Part shown: in pieces, positions 12,801 to 17,574 of the stretch | Position numbering within the stretch: the first letter of the stretch is position 1 | Layout of the letters: every line of letters begins with the position of its first letter | Origin: DATCYZ01 sp036526195 | GTDB lineage: Bacteria > Pseudomonadota > Gammaproteobacteria > Burkholderiales > SG8-39 | Assembly: GCA_036526195.1 (NCBI GenBank) | Contig: DATCYZ010000018.1 | Coordinates: 1-17,574, forward strand | Direction: 5' to 3' | Length of the DNA stretch: 17,574 nucleotides | Translations under genes and position numbers: made by a program | The notes under the pieces: model-generated | Seen by the model: only the letters and a program-made list of their open reading frames with translations | Told to the model about the DNA's origin: nothing | Databases searched by the model: none

Positions 12801-13035
12801 CTTCCGCGACGCGGTGCTGGCCTCGGCCTCGGCGCGCGCCAAGCCGATCGCGCTCACCGGCGCGTCGGCGATGATCGGCGCGTTCTTCATCCTCGACGAT
12901 CCGATCTTCAACGGGCTGGCGATCGCGCTCGTCTTCGGCATCCTGGTGTCCACGCTGCTCACGCTGGTGGTGATCCCGGTGCTGTATTACGTTGCGTTCC
13001 GCACGCGCATGGGGGGTGCGACACAGGGGCGCTAG
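9823..13035 (+). CDS. RND-family efflux pump (AcrB/HAE-type inner-membrane transporter)
   Basis: A 1070-residue RND permease with the expected twelve membrane segments: TM1 at about 16-34, a large periplasmic domain, TM2-6, a second large domain, and TM7-12 at the C-terminus. The proton-relay pair is present in TM4 (FSIGILVDDAIVVVEN, D420 and D421, equivalent to AcrB D407/D408). Other family signatures are EEEPQIDVTMANVLV and ATPAEQVLAQMSGVDHVYS near the N-terminus and GIIVRNSILLVDFVN in TM11. The methionine relay of copper/silver CusA pumps is not evident. It exports hydrophobic, amphiphilic or thiol-type compounds by proton antiport; the substrate is unknown. The start is GTG 9823, 10 nt after the adaptor stop, with only a weak ribosome site. 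It is the last gene of the operon. Confidence 0.94.
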   Translation: MGFSGRIAQFFQGSQLTPLIALVAFLLGLAAVAVTPREEEPQIDVTMANVLVGFPGASARDVEALVATPAEQVLAQMSGVDHVYSVSRPGLAVLTVQFKVGVLQTEALVRLYNTLQSNRDWVSPTLGVLEPVVKPKGIDDVPVVTLTLATADPVAGAFELERVAHALEVELKRVPGTREVQTLGGPGRALRVLLDPDRLSAHGVSALDVKNALQLASVAAPSGRVLRENREITVETGNFLASAGDVRSLVVGVSAGRPVYLGDIAEVLDGPPPPERSVWTGAGPAAAKKPGVPAGESPAVTLQVTKKPGENAVEVAERLHARVAELRGTLIPEAVSVIVTRDYGATANDKAMKLIQKLVFATLSVVVLVAFALGRREALIVGVAVLLTLAATLFASWAWGFTLNRVSLFALIFSIGILVDDAIVVVENIHRRRLLDGKPLAEVIPAAVDEVGGPTILATFTVIAALLPMAFVSGLMGPYMSPIPINASMGMLISLAIAFVVTPWLALRLMAHAPAGHAAGGGRLERLFARLLGPFLEAPRAARNRKLLLAGVILLILGSVSLAGVRLVVMKMLPFDNKSEFQVVVDLPAGTPVEVTAAALRDMGAYLATVPEVTDYQGYAGLAAPINFNGLVRQYYLRSNPETGDLQVNLVDKSARERKSHDIAAGVRAPLEGIAARWNARVKVVEVPPGPPVLSPIVAEVYGPDEAGRIRAAKQVRAAFAATPGIVGIDDSVEDEAPRIRLRVDQGKAALAGVSRRDVVETMRIGLSGSDVTPLHEGQAKYEVPVRVGLPPDRQGALDDTLKLTLRGGDGALVPLSELVTPLEDTRDRPIHHKDLLPVVYVIGDQAGAIDSPLYGMFAARGKVVGKPLESGGVLGETFIDPPSDPYRQYAVKWDGEWKVTYETFRDMGLAYAVGLVLIYLLVVAQFRSYLAPLVIMAPIPLTVIGVMPGHALLGANFTATSMIGMIALAGIIVRNSILLVDFVNLKVAEGMAFRDAVLASASARAKPIALTGASAMIGAFFILDDPIFNGLAIALVFGILVSTLLTLVVIPVLYYVAFRTRMGGATQGR

Positions 13036-13041
13036 TAGAAT
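13036..13041 (+). promoter_or_regulatory. -10-like TAGAAT upstream of gltX
   Basis: TAGAAT begins immediately after the RND stop codon and lies 25 nt before the gltX ATG. It is a good -10 match, but no clear -35 was found at 16-18 nt. It would give gltX its own promoter, independent of the inducible efflux operon, which makes sense for an essential gene. Confidence 0.4.
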
Positions 13042-13066
13042 CGGTCGTTTCCCAAGGCAGCGCCCG

Positions 13067-14479
13067 ATGATCCGCACCCGCTTCGCCCCAAGTCCCACCG
13101 GCTTCCTGCACATCGGCGGCGCGCGCACGGCCCTCTTTGCCTGGGCCTATGCCCGGCGCCACGGCGGCAAGTTCGTGCTGCGCATCGAGGACACCGACCT
13201 CGAGCGCTCGACGCAGGTCTCGGTGGACGCGATCCTCGAGAGCCTCGCCTGGCTCGGCATCGACTGGGACGAGGGCCCGTTCTTCCAGATGCAGCGCCTG
13301 CCGCGCTACCGCGAGGCCGCGGATCGCCTGATCGCCGCGGGCCATGCCTACCCCTGCTGGGCGACGAAGGCGGAACTCGACGCGATGCGCGAAGCGCAGC
13401 GCGCGAGGAACGAAAAGCCGCGCTACGACGGGCGCTGGCGTCCTGAGCGGGCGAAGGCCGCGGGCCTGGTGCCGCCCGCGGACCGCGCGCCGGTGATCCG
13501 CTTTCGCACGCCCGAAGAAGGCGAAGTCGGCTGGCGCGACCTCGTCAAGGGCGCCATCGCCTTCCCGAACGCCGAACTCGACGATCTCGTCCTCCTGCGC
13601 GCCGACGGCGTGCCGACCTACAACTTCGGCGTGGTGGTGGACGACCTGGACATGGGCATCACGCAGGTGATCCGCGGCGACGACCACGTCAACAACACGC
13701 CGCGGCAGATCCACATCTTCCGCGCGCTTGCCGGCGAGGGTGCGGCGCTACCCGAGTTCGCGCACGTGCCGATGATCCTGGGGCCGGACGGCGAGCGCCT
13801 GTCGAAGCGCCACGGCGCGGTCAGCGTCACGCAGTACCGCGACGAGGGCGCGCTGCCCGAGGCGCTGCTCAACTACCTCGCGCGCCTCGGCTGGTCGCAC
13901 GGTGACGACGAAGTGTTCAGCGCGGCGCAACTCGTCGAATGGTTCGACCTTGCGCATGTCAGCGGCTCGCCGGCGCAGTTCGACCCGCAGAAGCTCTCCT
14001 GGCTGAACCATGAGTACATCAAGCGCGCCGACGACGCGCGGCTCGCCGCACTCGCCGCGCCCGAGCTCGAGCGCTTCGGCGCGAAGACCGCCGGCGGCCC
14101 GCCGCTCGATCGCGTGGTGGCCCTGCTCAAGGATCGCGCCACCAGCATCCCGCATCTCGCGGAAGCCGCGACGCTCTTCTACCTGCCGCCCGATCCGCCG
14201 GCCGCGCTGGTCACGGAGCACCTCACCGAAGCGGTGCGCCCGGCGCTGCGCACGCTGGTGGCGCGGCTGACGGAGGCTGCCGACTGGACGAAGCCCTCGA
14301 TCGCCGCGGCGCTCAAGGCCACGCTCGCCGCGAGCGGCCTGAAGATGCCGCAGCTGGCGATGCCGGTGCGCGTGCTGGTCACCGGGCGCGCGCAGACGCC
14401 CTCGGTGGACGCGGTGCTCGAACTCCTCGGGCGCGAGGCGGTACTCTCGCGCCTTGCCCATCACCTCGACACGGACTGA
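13067..14479 (+). CDS. gltX: Glutamyl-tRNA synthetase
   Basis: A 470-residue class I aminoacyl-tRNA synthetase that charges tRNA-Glu. It begins MIRTRFAPSPTGFLHIGGARTALF, with the HIGH-type motif at H15-I-G-G. Other signatures are RIEDTDLERS, GEKPRYDG-like NEKPRYDGRWR, VIRGDDHVNNTPRQ and the KMSKS-type loop ERLSKRHGAVS (K247). The C-terminal helical anticodon-binding region ends RLAHHLDTD. Length is normal. ATG 13067 has AAGG about 10 nt upstream; the frame is open further upstream to 12992, but that region overlaps the RND gene end and lies before the family N-terminus. I did not determine whether it is discriminating or also charges tRNA-Gln. The next gene starts 4 nt downstream, so the two are probably co-transcribed. 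Confidence 0.97.
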   Translation: MIRTRFAPSPTGFLHIGGARTALFAWAYARRHGGKFVLRIEDTDLERSTQVSVDAILESLAWLGIDWDEGPFFQMQRLPRYREAADRLIAAGHAYPCWATKAELDAMREAQRARNEKPRYDGRWRPERAKAAGLVPPADRAPVIRFRTPEEGEVGWRDLVKGAIAFPNAELDDLVLLRADGVPTYNFGVVVDDLDMGITQVIRGDDHVNNTPRQIHIFRALAGEGAALPEFAHVPMILGPDGERLSKRHGAVSVTQYRDEGALPEALLNYLARLGWSHGDDEVFSAAQLVEWFDLAHVSGSPAQFDPQKLSWLNHEYIKRADDARLAALAAPELERFGAKTAGGPPLDRVVALLKDRATSIPHLAEAATLFYLPPDPPAALVTEHLTEAVRPALRTLVARLTEAADWTKPSIAAALKATLAASGLKMPQLAMPVRVLVTGRAQTPSVDAVLELLGREAVLSRLAHHLDTD

Positions 14480-14483
14480 CCCA

Positions 14484-15728
14484 ATGCCCCTGCCCGAACG
14501 CGGCCGCGCCTGGAGCGAACTGAAGGGCGAGCTCGCCTCGTTCAAGAAGGACGACGTGCCGTGGCGCGAAGGCCGGCTGCCGGTGTACGTGTTCTTCCTC
14601 GACGAGGCAACCGAAGCCGTGGCGGCGGACGCCTACCGCATGTACATGGTGGAGAACGGCCTGGGCAGCGGCCGCGCGTTCAAGAGCCTCGCGCGCATGG
14701 AGCGCGAGCTGATCGACAATGGCCTTGCGCTGTTCAACGCGCCTGCCGGGGCCGATGGCAGCTTCGCCAGCGGCGGCACCGAGAGCCTGTTCCTCGCGGT
14801 GCACGCGGCGCGCGAGCGCGGCCGCGCGCGCCTGAAGGTCACCGAGCGCCCGAACGCGGTGATCCCGCACACCGCCCACGCGTCCCTGGACAAGCACGGC
14901 CATTACCTCGGCGTCGAGATGCGCCGCATCCCGGTGAAGGGCGACTTTCGCGCCGACGTGGCGGCGATGGCCGCGGCGATCGACGAGCGCACCGTCATGC
15001 TGGTGGGTTCGGCGCCGGGCTACACGCACGGCGTGTTCGACCCGATTCCCGAGCTCGGCGCACTGGCGAAGGCGCGCGGCCTGTGGCTGCACGTCGACGG
15101 CTGCTGGGGCGGCTTCCTCACGCCCTTCGCCGCGGCCGAAGGCTGGCCGGCGCCGCCTTTCGACCTCGGCATCGAGGGCGTCTCGAGCCTGTCGGCGGAC
15201 CTGCACAAGTACGGCATGACCGCGAAGGGCGCGTCGCTCTTCCTGGTACGCGACGGCGCCGACAAGCGCTTCCACGCCTTCGAGTCCTCGAACTGGCCGC
15301 GCGGCGCGTACGCCACCAGCACCTTCCTCGGCACGCGCCCCGGCGGGGCGGTGGCCGCGGCCTGGGCGGTGACGAATTTCCTCGGCCAGGCAGGTTACCG
15401 GCGCTCGGCGCGCATCACCATGCAGACGCGCGACGCGCTATGCGCCGGCATCGACGCCATCGACGGGCTCGAGGTCGTGAAGCCGCAGGAATCGAGCATC
15501 GTGCTGTACCGCTCGACCGACGCCGCGCTCGACATCAACGCCGTGGCGCAGGCGATGGGCGCACGCGGCTGGTTCGTCGGGCGCGCGACCGCGCCAGTGG
15601 CGATCCACCTCGCGCTCAACCCGGTGCACAAGGACATGGTGGCGAACTACCTCGCCGACCTGCGCGCCGTGGCGGCCGTGGTGCGCGCAAGCGGCGCCAC
15701 GGCGAAGGCCGAGCAGCGGACCTACTGA
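14484..15728 (+). CDS. Sphingosine-1-phosphate-lyase-like PLP-dependent decarboxylase
   Basis: A 414-residue group II PLP enzyme of the aspartate-aminotransferase fold. Visible signatures are FASGGTESLFLAVHAAR (phosphate cup), IPHTAHASLDKHGHYLG (PLP-stacking His), VGSAPGYTHGVFDPIPEL, LHVDGCWGGFLTPF (PLP aspartate D205) and SLSADLHKYGMTAKGASLFL (H241 and PLP lysine K242). This series, especially the GSAP, HVD-GGF and SADxHKYG elements, matches sphingosine-1-phosphate lyases better than glutamate decarboxylases. There is no N-terminal membrane anchor, unlike the eukaryotic enzyme. The natural substrate cannot be inferred; it could be a phosphorylated amino alcohol or an amino acid. ATG 14484 was chosen; in-frame ATG 14454 would overlap gltX by 26 nt. 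It follows gltX by 4 nt and ends before a large stem-loop. Confidence 0.88.
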   Translation: MPLPERGRAWSELKGELASFKKDDVPWREGRLPVYVFFLDEATEAVAADAYRMYMVENGLGSGRAFKSLARMERELIDNGLALFNAPAGADGSFASGGTESLFLAVHAARERGRARLKVTERPNAVIPHTAHASLDKHGHYLGVEMRRIPVKGDFRADVAAMAAAIDERTVMLVGSAPGYTHGVFDPIPELGALAKARGLWLHVDGCWGGFLTPFAAAEGWPAPPFDLGIEGVSSLSADLHKYGMTAKGASLFLVRDGADKRFHAFESSNWPRGAYATSTFLGTRPGGAVAAAWAVTNFLGQAGYRRSARITMQTRDALCAGIDAIDGLEVVKPQESSIVLYRSTDAALDINAVAQAMGARGWFVGRATAPVAIHLALNPVHKDMVANYLADLRAVAAVVRASGATAKAEQRTY

Positions 15729-15730
15729 TT

Positions 15731-15776
15731 CGCCGGCGGGGAACCCCCGTAACGCGCGGGGATTCCCGCACCGGCG
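15731..15776. terminator. Long stem-loop between convergent genes, probable bidirectional terminator
   Basis: The outer stem pairs CGCCGGCGGGGAA (15731-15743) with TTCCCGCACCGGCG (15763-15776), with a small bulge. Inside it, CCCC (15744-15747) can pair with GGGG (15758-15761). It lies 2 nt past one stop codon and 4 nt before the stop of the opposing gene, filling most of the 52-nt gap. There is no strong T run on either side. Confidence 0.6.
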
Positions 15777-15780
15777 CGGG

Positions 15781-16023
15781 TCAGAGCCCGAGCATCTTCT
15801 CGGCTTTGGTGAGCGCCTCCATCGACTCGGCGTGCTTGCCGGCCTTGTGCAGCGTTTCGCCGTCGGCGCGCAGCTTCTTGACGGTCGCCATCTGATCGGC
15901 GCTGAGCGTGGCCTTGGGCAGCGCGGCGTCGATGGCCTTCATGTGCTTGGGGCAGCTGCTGGCAAACGCGGTGCCGGCGGCGAGCGCCAGGGTGGCGGCA
16001 AGGGCCAGGGTTACTCTCTTCAT
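15781..16023 (-). CDS. Small secreted helical protein, function unknown
   Basis: An 80-residue protein. MKRVTLALAATLALAAGTAFA is a clear Sec signal peptide with an Ala-x-Ala cleavage site near residue 21. The mature part is about 59 residues, starts SSCPKHMKAID, and is predicted to be two amphipathic helices rich in Lys, Ala and Glu (SADQMATVKKLRADGETLHK, then AESMEALTKAEKMLGL). The Cys, His and Met near the mature N-terminus could bind a metal such as copper, but this is speculation. ATG 16023 has a strong AGGAG 7 nt upstream, which supports it as real and excludes the longer open frame up to 16512. It converges on the decarboxylase gene and diverges from the DUF3617 gene. I do not recognise a named family. 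Confidence 0.8.
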   Translation of the reverse strand: MKRVTLALAATLALAAGTAFASSCPKHMKAIDAALPKATLSADQMATVKKLRADGETLHKAGKHAESMEALTKAEKMLGL

Positions 16024-16056
16024 TTTGGGTCTCCTGTGCAGGTTGGGTGCAAGACG

Positions 16057-16083
16057 AGCATACGATCCGGGCGCGGCGTGCAA
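16057..16083 (-). promoter_or_regulatory. Possible promoter of the small secreted protein gene
   Basis: On the minus strand TTGCAC (16083-16078) and TATGCT (16062-16057) look like -35 and -10 elements directed at the gene starting at 16023, but the 15-nt spacer is short. The rest of the 180-nt divergent gap (16024-16203) shows three GGTAC motifs (from about 16132) and no other feature I can support. Confidence 0.3.
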
Positions 16084-16203
16084 CCGGGGATTGGAATCGG
16101 TTGTCCGTCGCACCGGGACCTCGAAGCCGCCGGTACGTGGTACGCGTCGTCCATTCGATGGTACTTTCGGTCCGGCAGGCTTCGACTCGGTAAACACTTG
16201 CAG

Positions 16204-16635
16204 ATGCTTTCCTATTCCCTTCGAAGGTCCGGTGTGCGCGCGATGGCTTTTGTGGCGGTTCTCGTTGCCTGCGCGCCGGCGCAGGCCGACGTTCGGCCCG
16301 GGGAGTGGGAGATCGAGGCCGCGGTGACGACGGGTGGCGCGCAAGGCATTCCCCCGGTGCACCAGAAACAGTGCCTGAGCGCGCAGGAAGCCGGCAACCC
16401 GGGGCGCTTGTTCGGCCAGGGCGGCAGTTGCCAGTACGCCGATCGCAAGGACAACGGCGCGGAGTTCAGCTTCACCCTGCGCTGCACAGCGCCGGTGCCG
16501 ATCACCGGGCACGGCAGCGTGCGCTACGCGGCGAACTCGATCGACGGCACGCTCGACCTGCGCATCGATGCGTCAGGCACCGTCATCGAGCAAAAGGTGC
16601 GCATGACCGGTCGCCTCCTCGGGCCCTGCAGGTAG
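16204..16635 (+). CDS. DUF3617-family secreted protein
   Basis: A 143-residue protein with an N-terminal signal sequence (MLSYSLRRSGVRAMAF then VAVLVACAPAQA, cleavage near residue 28). The mature part begins DVRPGEWEIEAAV, the typical start of DUF3617 proteins, and contains four Cys (QCLS, SCQY, RCTA, PCR) that could form two disulfides. The VRPGEWEIE start and spaced Cys are the family signature; the function of DUF3617 is not known and the protein is probably periplasmic. The start is uncertain: ATG 16204 gives a fuller signal peptide and ATG 16243 a shorter one, and neither has a good ribosome site. It lies 37 nt before the MBL/rhodanese gene on the same strand. Confidence 0.8.
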   Translation: MLSYSLRRSGVRAMAFVAVLVACAPAQADVRPGEWEIEAAVTTGGAQGIPPVHQKQCLSAQEAGNPGRLFGQGGSCQYADRKDNGAEFSFTLRCTAPVPITGHGSVRYAANSIDGTLDLRIDASGTVIEQKVRMTGRLLGPCR

Positions 16636-16659
16636 CGGCGGCATCTTCGCGCCCGGGTG

Positions 16660-16665
16660 TAAAGT
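16660..16665 (+). promoter_or_regulatory. -10-like TAAAGT just upstream of the MBL/rhodanese gene
   Basis: TAAAGT ends 7 nt before the ATG at 16673, with no ribosome site between, as expected for a leaderless or nearly leaderless transcript. No clear -35 was found. Confidence 0.35.
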
Positions 16666-16672
16666 CGGGCGC

Positions 16673-17574
16673 ATGCTCTTTCGCCAGCTCTTCGATCCGC
16701 AGTCCTCGACGTACACCTACCTGCTCGCCGACGCCGCCTCGCGCGAGGCCGTGCTGATCGACCCGGTGTTCGAACAGGCGCGGCGCGATGCCGCGCTCGT
16801 CACGGAGCTCGACCTGCGGCTTGTGGCCACGCTCGAGACGCACGTGCACGCGGACCATGTCACCGGGGCCTGGCTGCACCGGCTGCGGCTCGGCTCGAAG
16901 CTCGCCGTGCCGGCGGCGAGCGGTGCCGAGGGCGCGGACCTGTATCTTGAGGACGGCGCGCGGCTGGCCTTCGGCGCACGCCACCTCGAGGTGCTCGCCA
17001 CGCCCGGCCACACGGCCGGCTGCACCAGCTACCTGCTGGACGACCGCTCGATGGTGTTCACCGGCGACGCGCTGCTGATCCGCGGCTGCGGGCGCACCGA
17101 CTTCCAGCAGGGCGACGCGCATGCCCTCTTTCGCTCGGTGCGCGAGCGGCTGTTCGCGCTGCCCGAGGCCTGCCTCGTCCTGCCGGCGCACGACTATCGC
17201 GGCATCGCCACCTCCAGCATCGGCGAGGAGAGGCGCCACAACCCGCGCCTCGCGACCAGCGTGGGCGAGGGCGACTTCGTCGGCTACATGACCAACCTTG
17301 GCCTGCCGCACCCGAAGCAAATGGACGTGGCGGTGCCGGCGAACCTGCGCTGCGGGCAACCGGAGGGCGAGGCCGCGCTGCCCGACGAACCCGACTGGGC
17401 GCCCCTGGCGTACACCTTCGCCGGCATCTGGGAAGTGCAACCCGGCTGGCTCGAGGAGAACCTCGCGCGCGTGCAGGTGGTGGACGTGCGCGAGCCCGAC
17501 GAGTTCACCGGCAGTCTCGGCCATATCCCGGGCGCGAAGCTGGTGCCGCTGGCCATGCTGGCCGCGAATGCGGG
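16673..17574 (+). CDS. Metallo-beta-lactamase/rhodanese fusion, persulfide-dioxygenase type (3' end outside window)
   Basis: The first 300 residues of a gene that runs off the window. Residues 1 to about 245 are an MBL fold with THVHADHVTG (H57, H59, D61, H62), TPGHTAGC (H113), FTGDALLIRGCGRTDFQQGD (D132) and LPAHDYRG (H173). The iron ligands of ETHE1-type persulfide dioxygenases are two His and one Asp; the intervals here (H57, H113, D132: 56 and 19 residues) equal those of human ETHE1 (H79, H135, D154), and GCGRTDFQ is also typical. From about residue 260 a rhodanese domain begins (VQVVDVREPDEFTGSLGHIPGAKLVPL); its catalytic Cys is beyond the window edge. The role is oxidation of glutathione persulfide to sulfite with sulfur transfer by the rhodanese. 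The start ATG 16673 fits the family N-terminus (MLFRQLFDPQSSTYTYL). Confidence 0.9.
   Translation, partial: MLFRQLFDPQSSTYTYLLADAASREAVLIDPVFEQARRDAALVTELDLRLVATLETHVHADHVTGAWLHRLRLGSKLAVPAASGAEGADLYLEDGARLAFGARHLEVLATPGHTAGCTSYLLDDRSMVFTGDALLIRGCGRTDFQQGDAHALFRSVRERLFALPEACLVLPAHDYRGIATSSIGEERRHNPRLATSVGEGDFVGYMTNLGLPHPKQMDVAVPANLRCGQPEGEAALPDEPDWAPLAYTFAGIWEVQPGWLEENLARVQVVDVREPDEFTGSLGHIPGAKLVPLAMLAANA

Noticed and set aside
9823..13035. Copper/silver CusA-type heavy-metal pump
   Set aside because: No methionine relay or metal-binding adaptor N-terminus was seen and no cusC/cusF neighbours exist; HAE-type is the safer call.
9643..13128. 1161-codon minus-strand open frame antisense to the RND gene
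   Set aside because: The translation is Arg/His/Asp-rich without any domain, while the plus strand encodes an unmistakable RND pump.

Overview
The window is GC-rich chromosomal DNA (my estimate is about 70 percent G+C) and densely packed. The gene content and the CCA-encoding tRNA-Val point to a free-living proteobacterium, most likely a betaproteobacterium (Burkholderiales or Rhodocyclales-like). That placement is inference from the style of the proteins, not from a marker I could search. I see no insertion sequence, phage gene or CRISPR array.

Layout. 1-414: the 3' end of an unrecognised gene with a low-complexity Arg-Gly-Gln repeat tail, followed by two strong stem-loops. 539-2074 (+): a formylglycine-type sulfatase, converging on a minus-strand EamA/DMT permease (2071-2985); their stop codons share a CTAG. 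3109-3936 (+): a TylF-like methyltransferase. 3955-4029 (-): tRNA-Val(CAC). 4049-7551 (-): a translationally coupled xfp-ackA pair (phosphoketolase, acetate kinase) that turns pentose or fructose phosphate into acetyl phosphate and then acetate plus ATP.

7640-13035 is the most interesting part. A CsoR/RcnR/FrmR-family repressor (minus) faces a plus-strand operon of DUF2892 membrane protein, thioredoxin 2 (trxC), periplasmic adaptor and RND pump. The 168-bp gap holds two divergent sigma70-type promoters. Each is overlapped by a copy of the same 17-bp operator (TATACTCNNNNGGGTAT), and a 16-bp tandem repeat lies between them. The repressor keeps the first conserved Cys of the family but lacks the usual His and second Cys positions; its second Cys is displaced. 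DUF2892 plus thioredoxin suggests a thiol, persulfide or metal-stress response joined to efflux.

13067-15728 (+): gltX (glutamyl-tRNA synthetase), then, 4 nt later, a sphingosine-1-phosphate-lyase-like PLP decarboxylase. A large stem-loop separates this from a convergent small secreted protein (15781-16023, minus). 16204-16635 (+): a DUF3617 secreted protein. 16673 to the window end: a metallo-beta-lactamase/rhodanese fusion of the persulfide dioxygenase type, cut off by the window edge. Sulfur chemistry (sulfatase, DUF2892, thioredoxin, persulfide dioxygenase-rhodanese) recurs across the window, though these genes do not form one operon.
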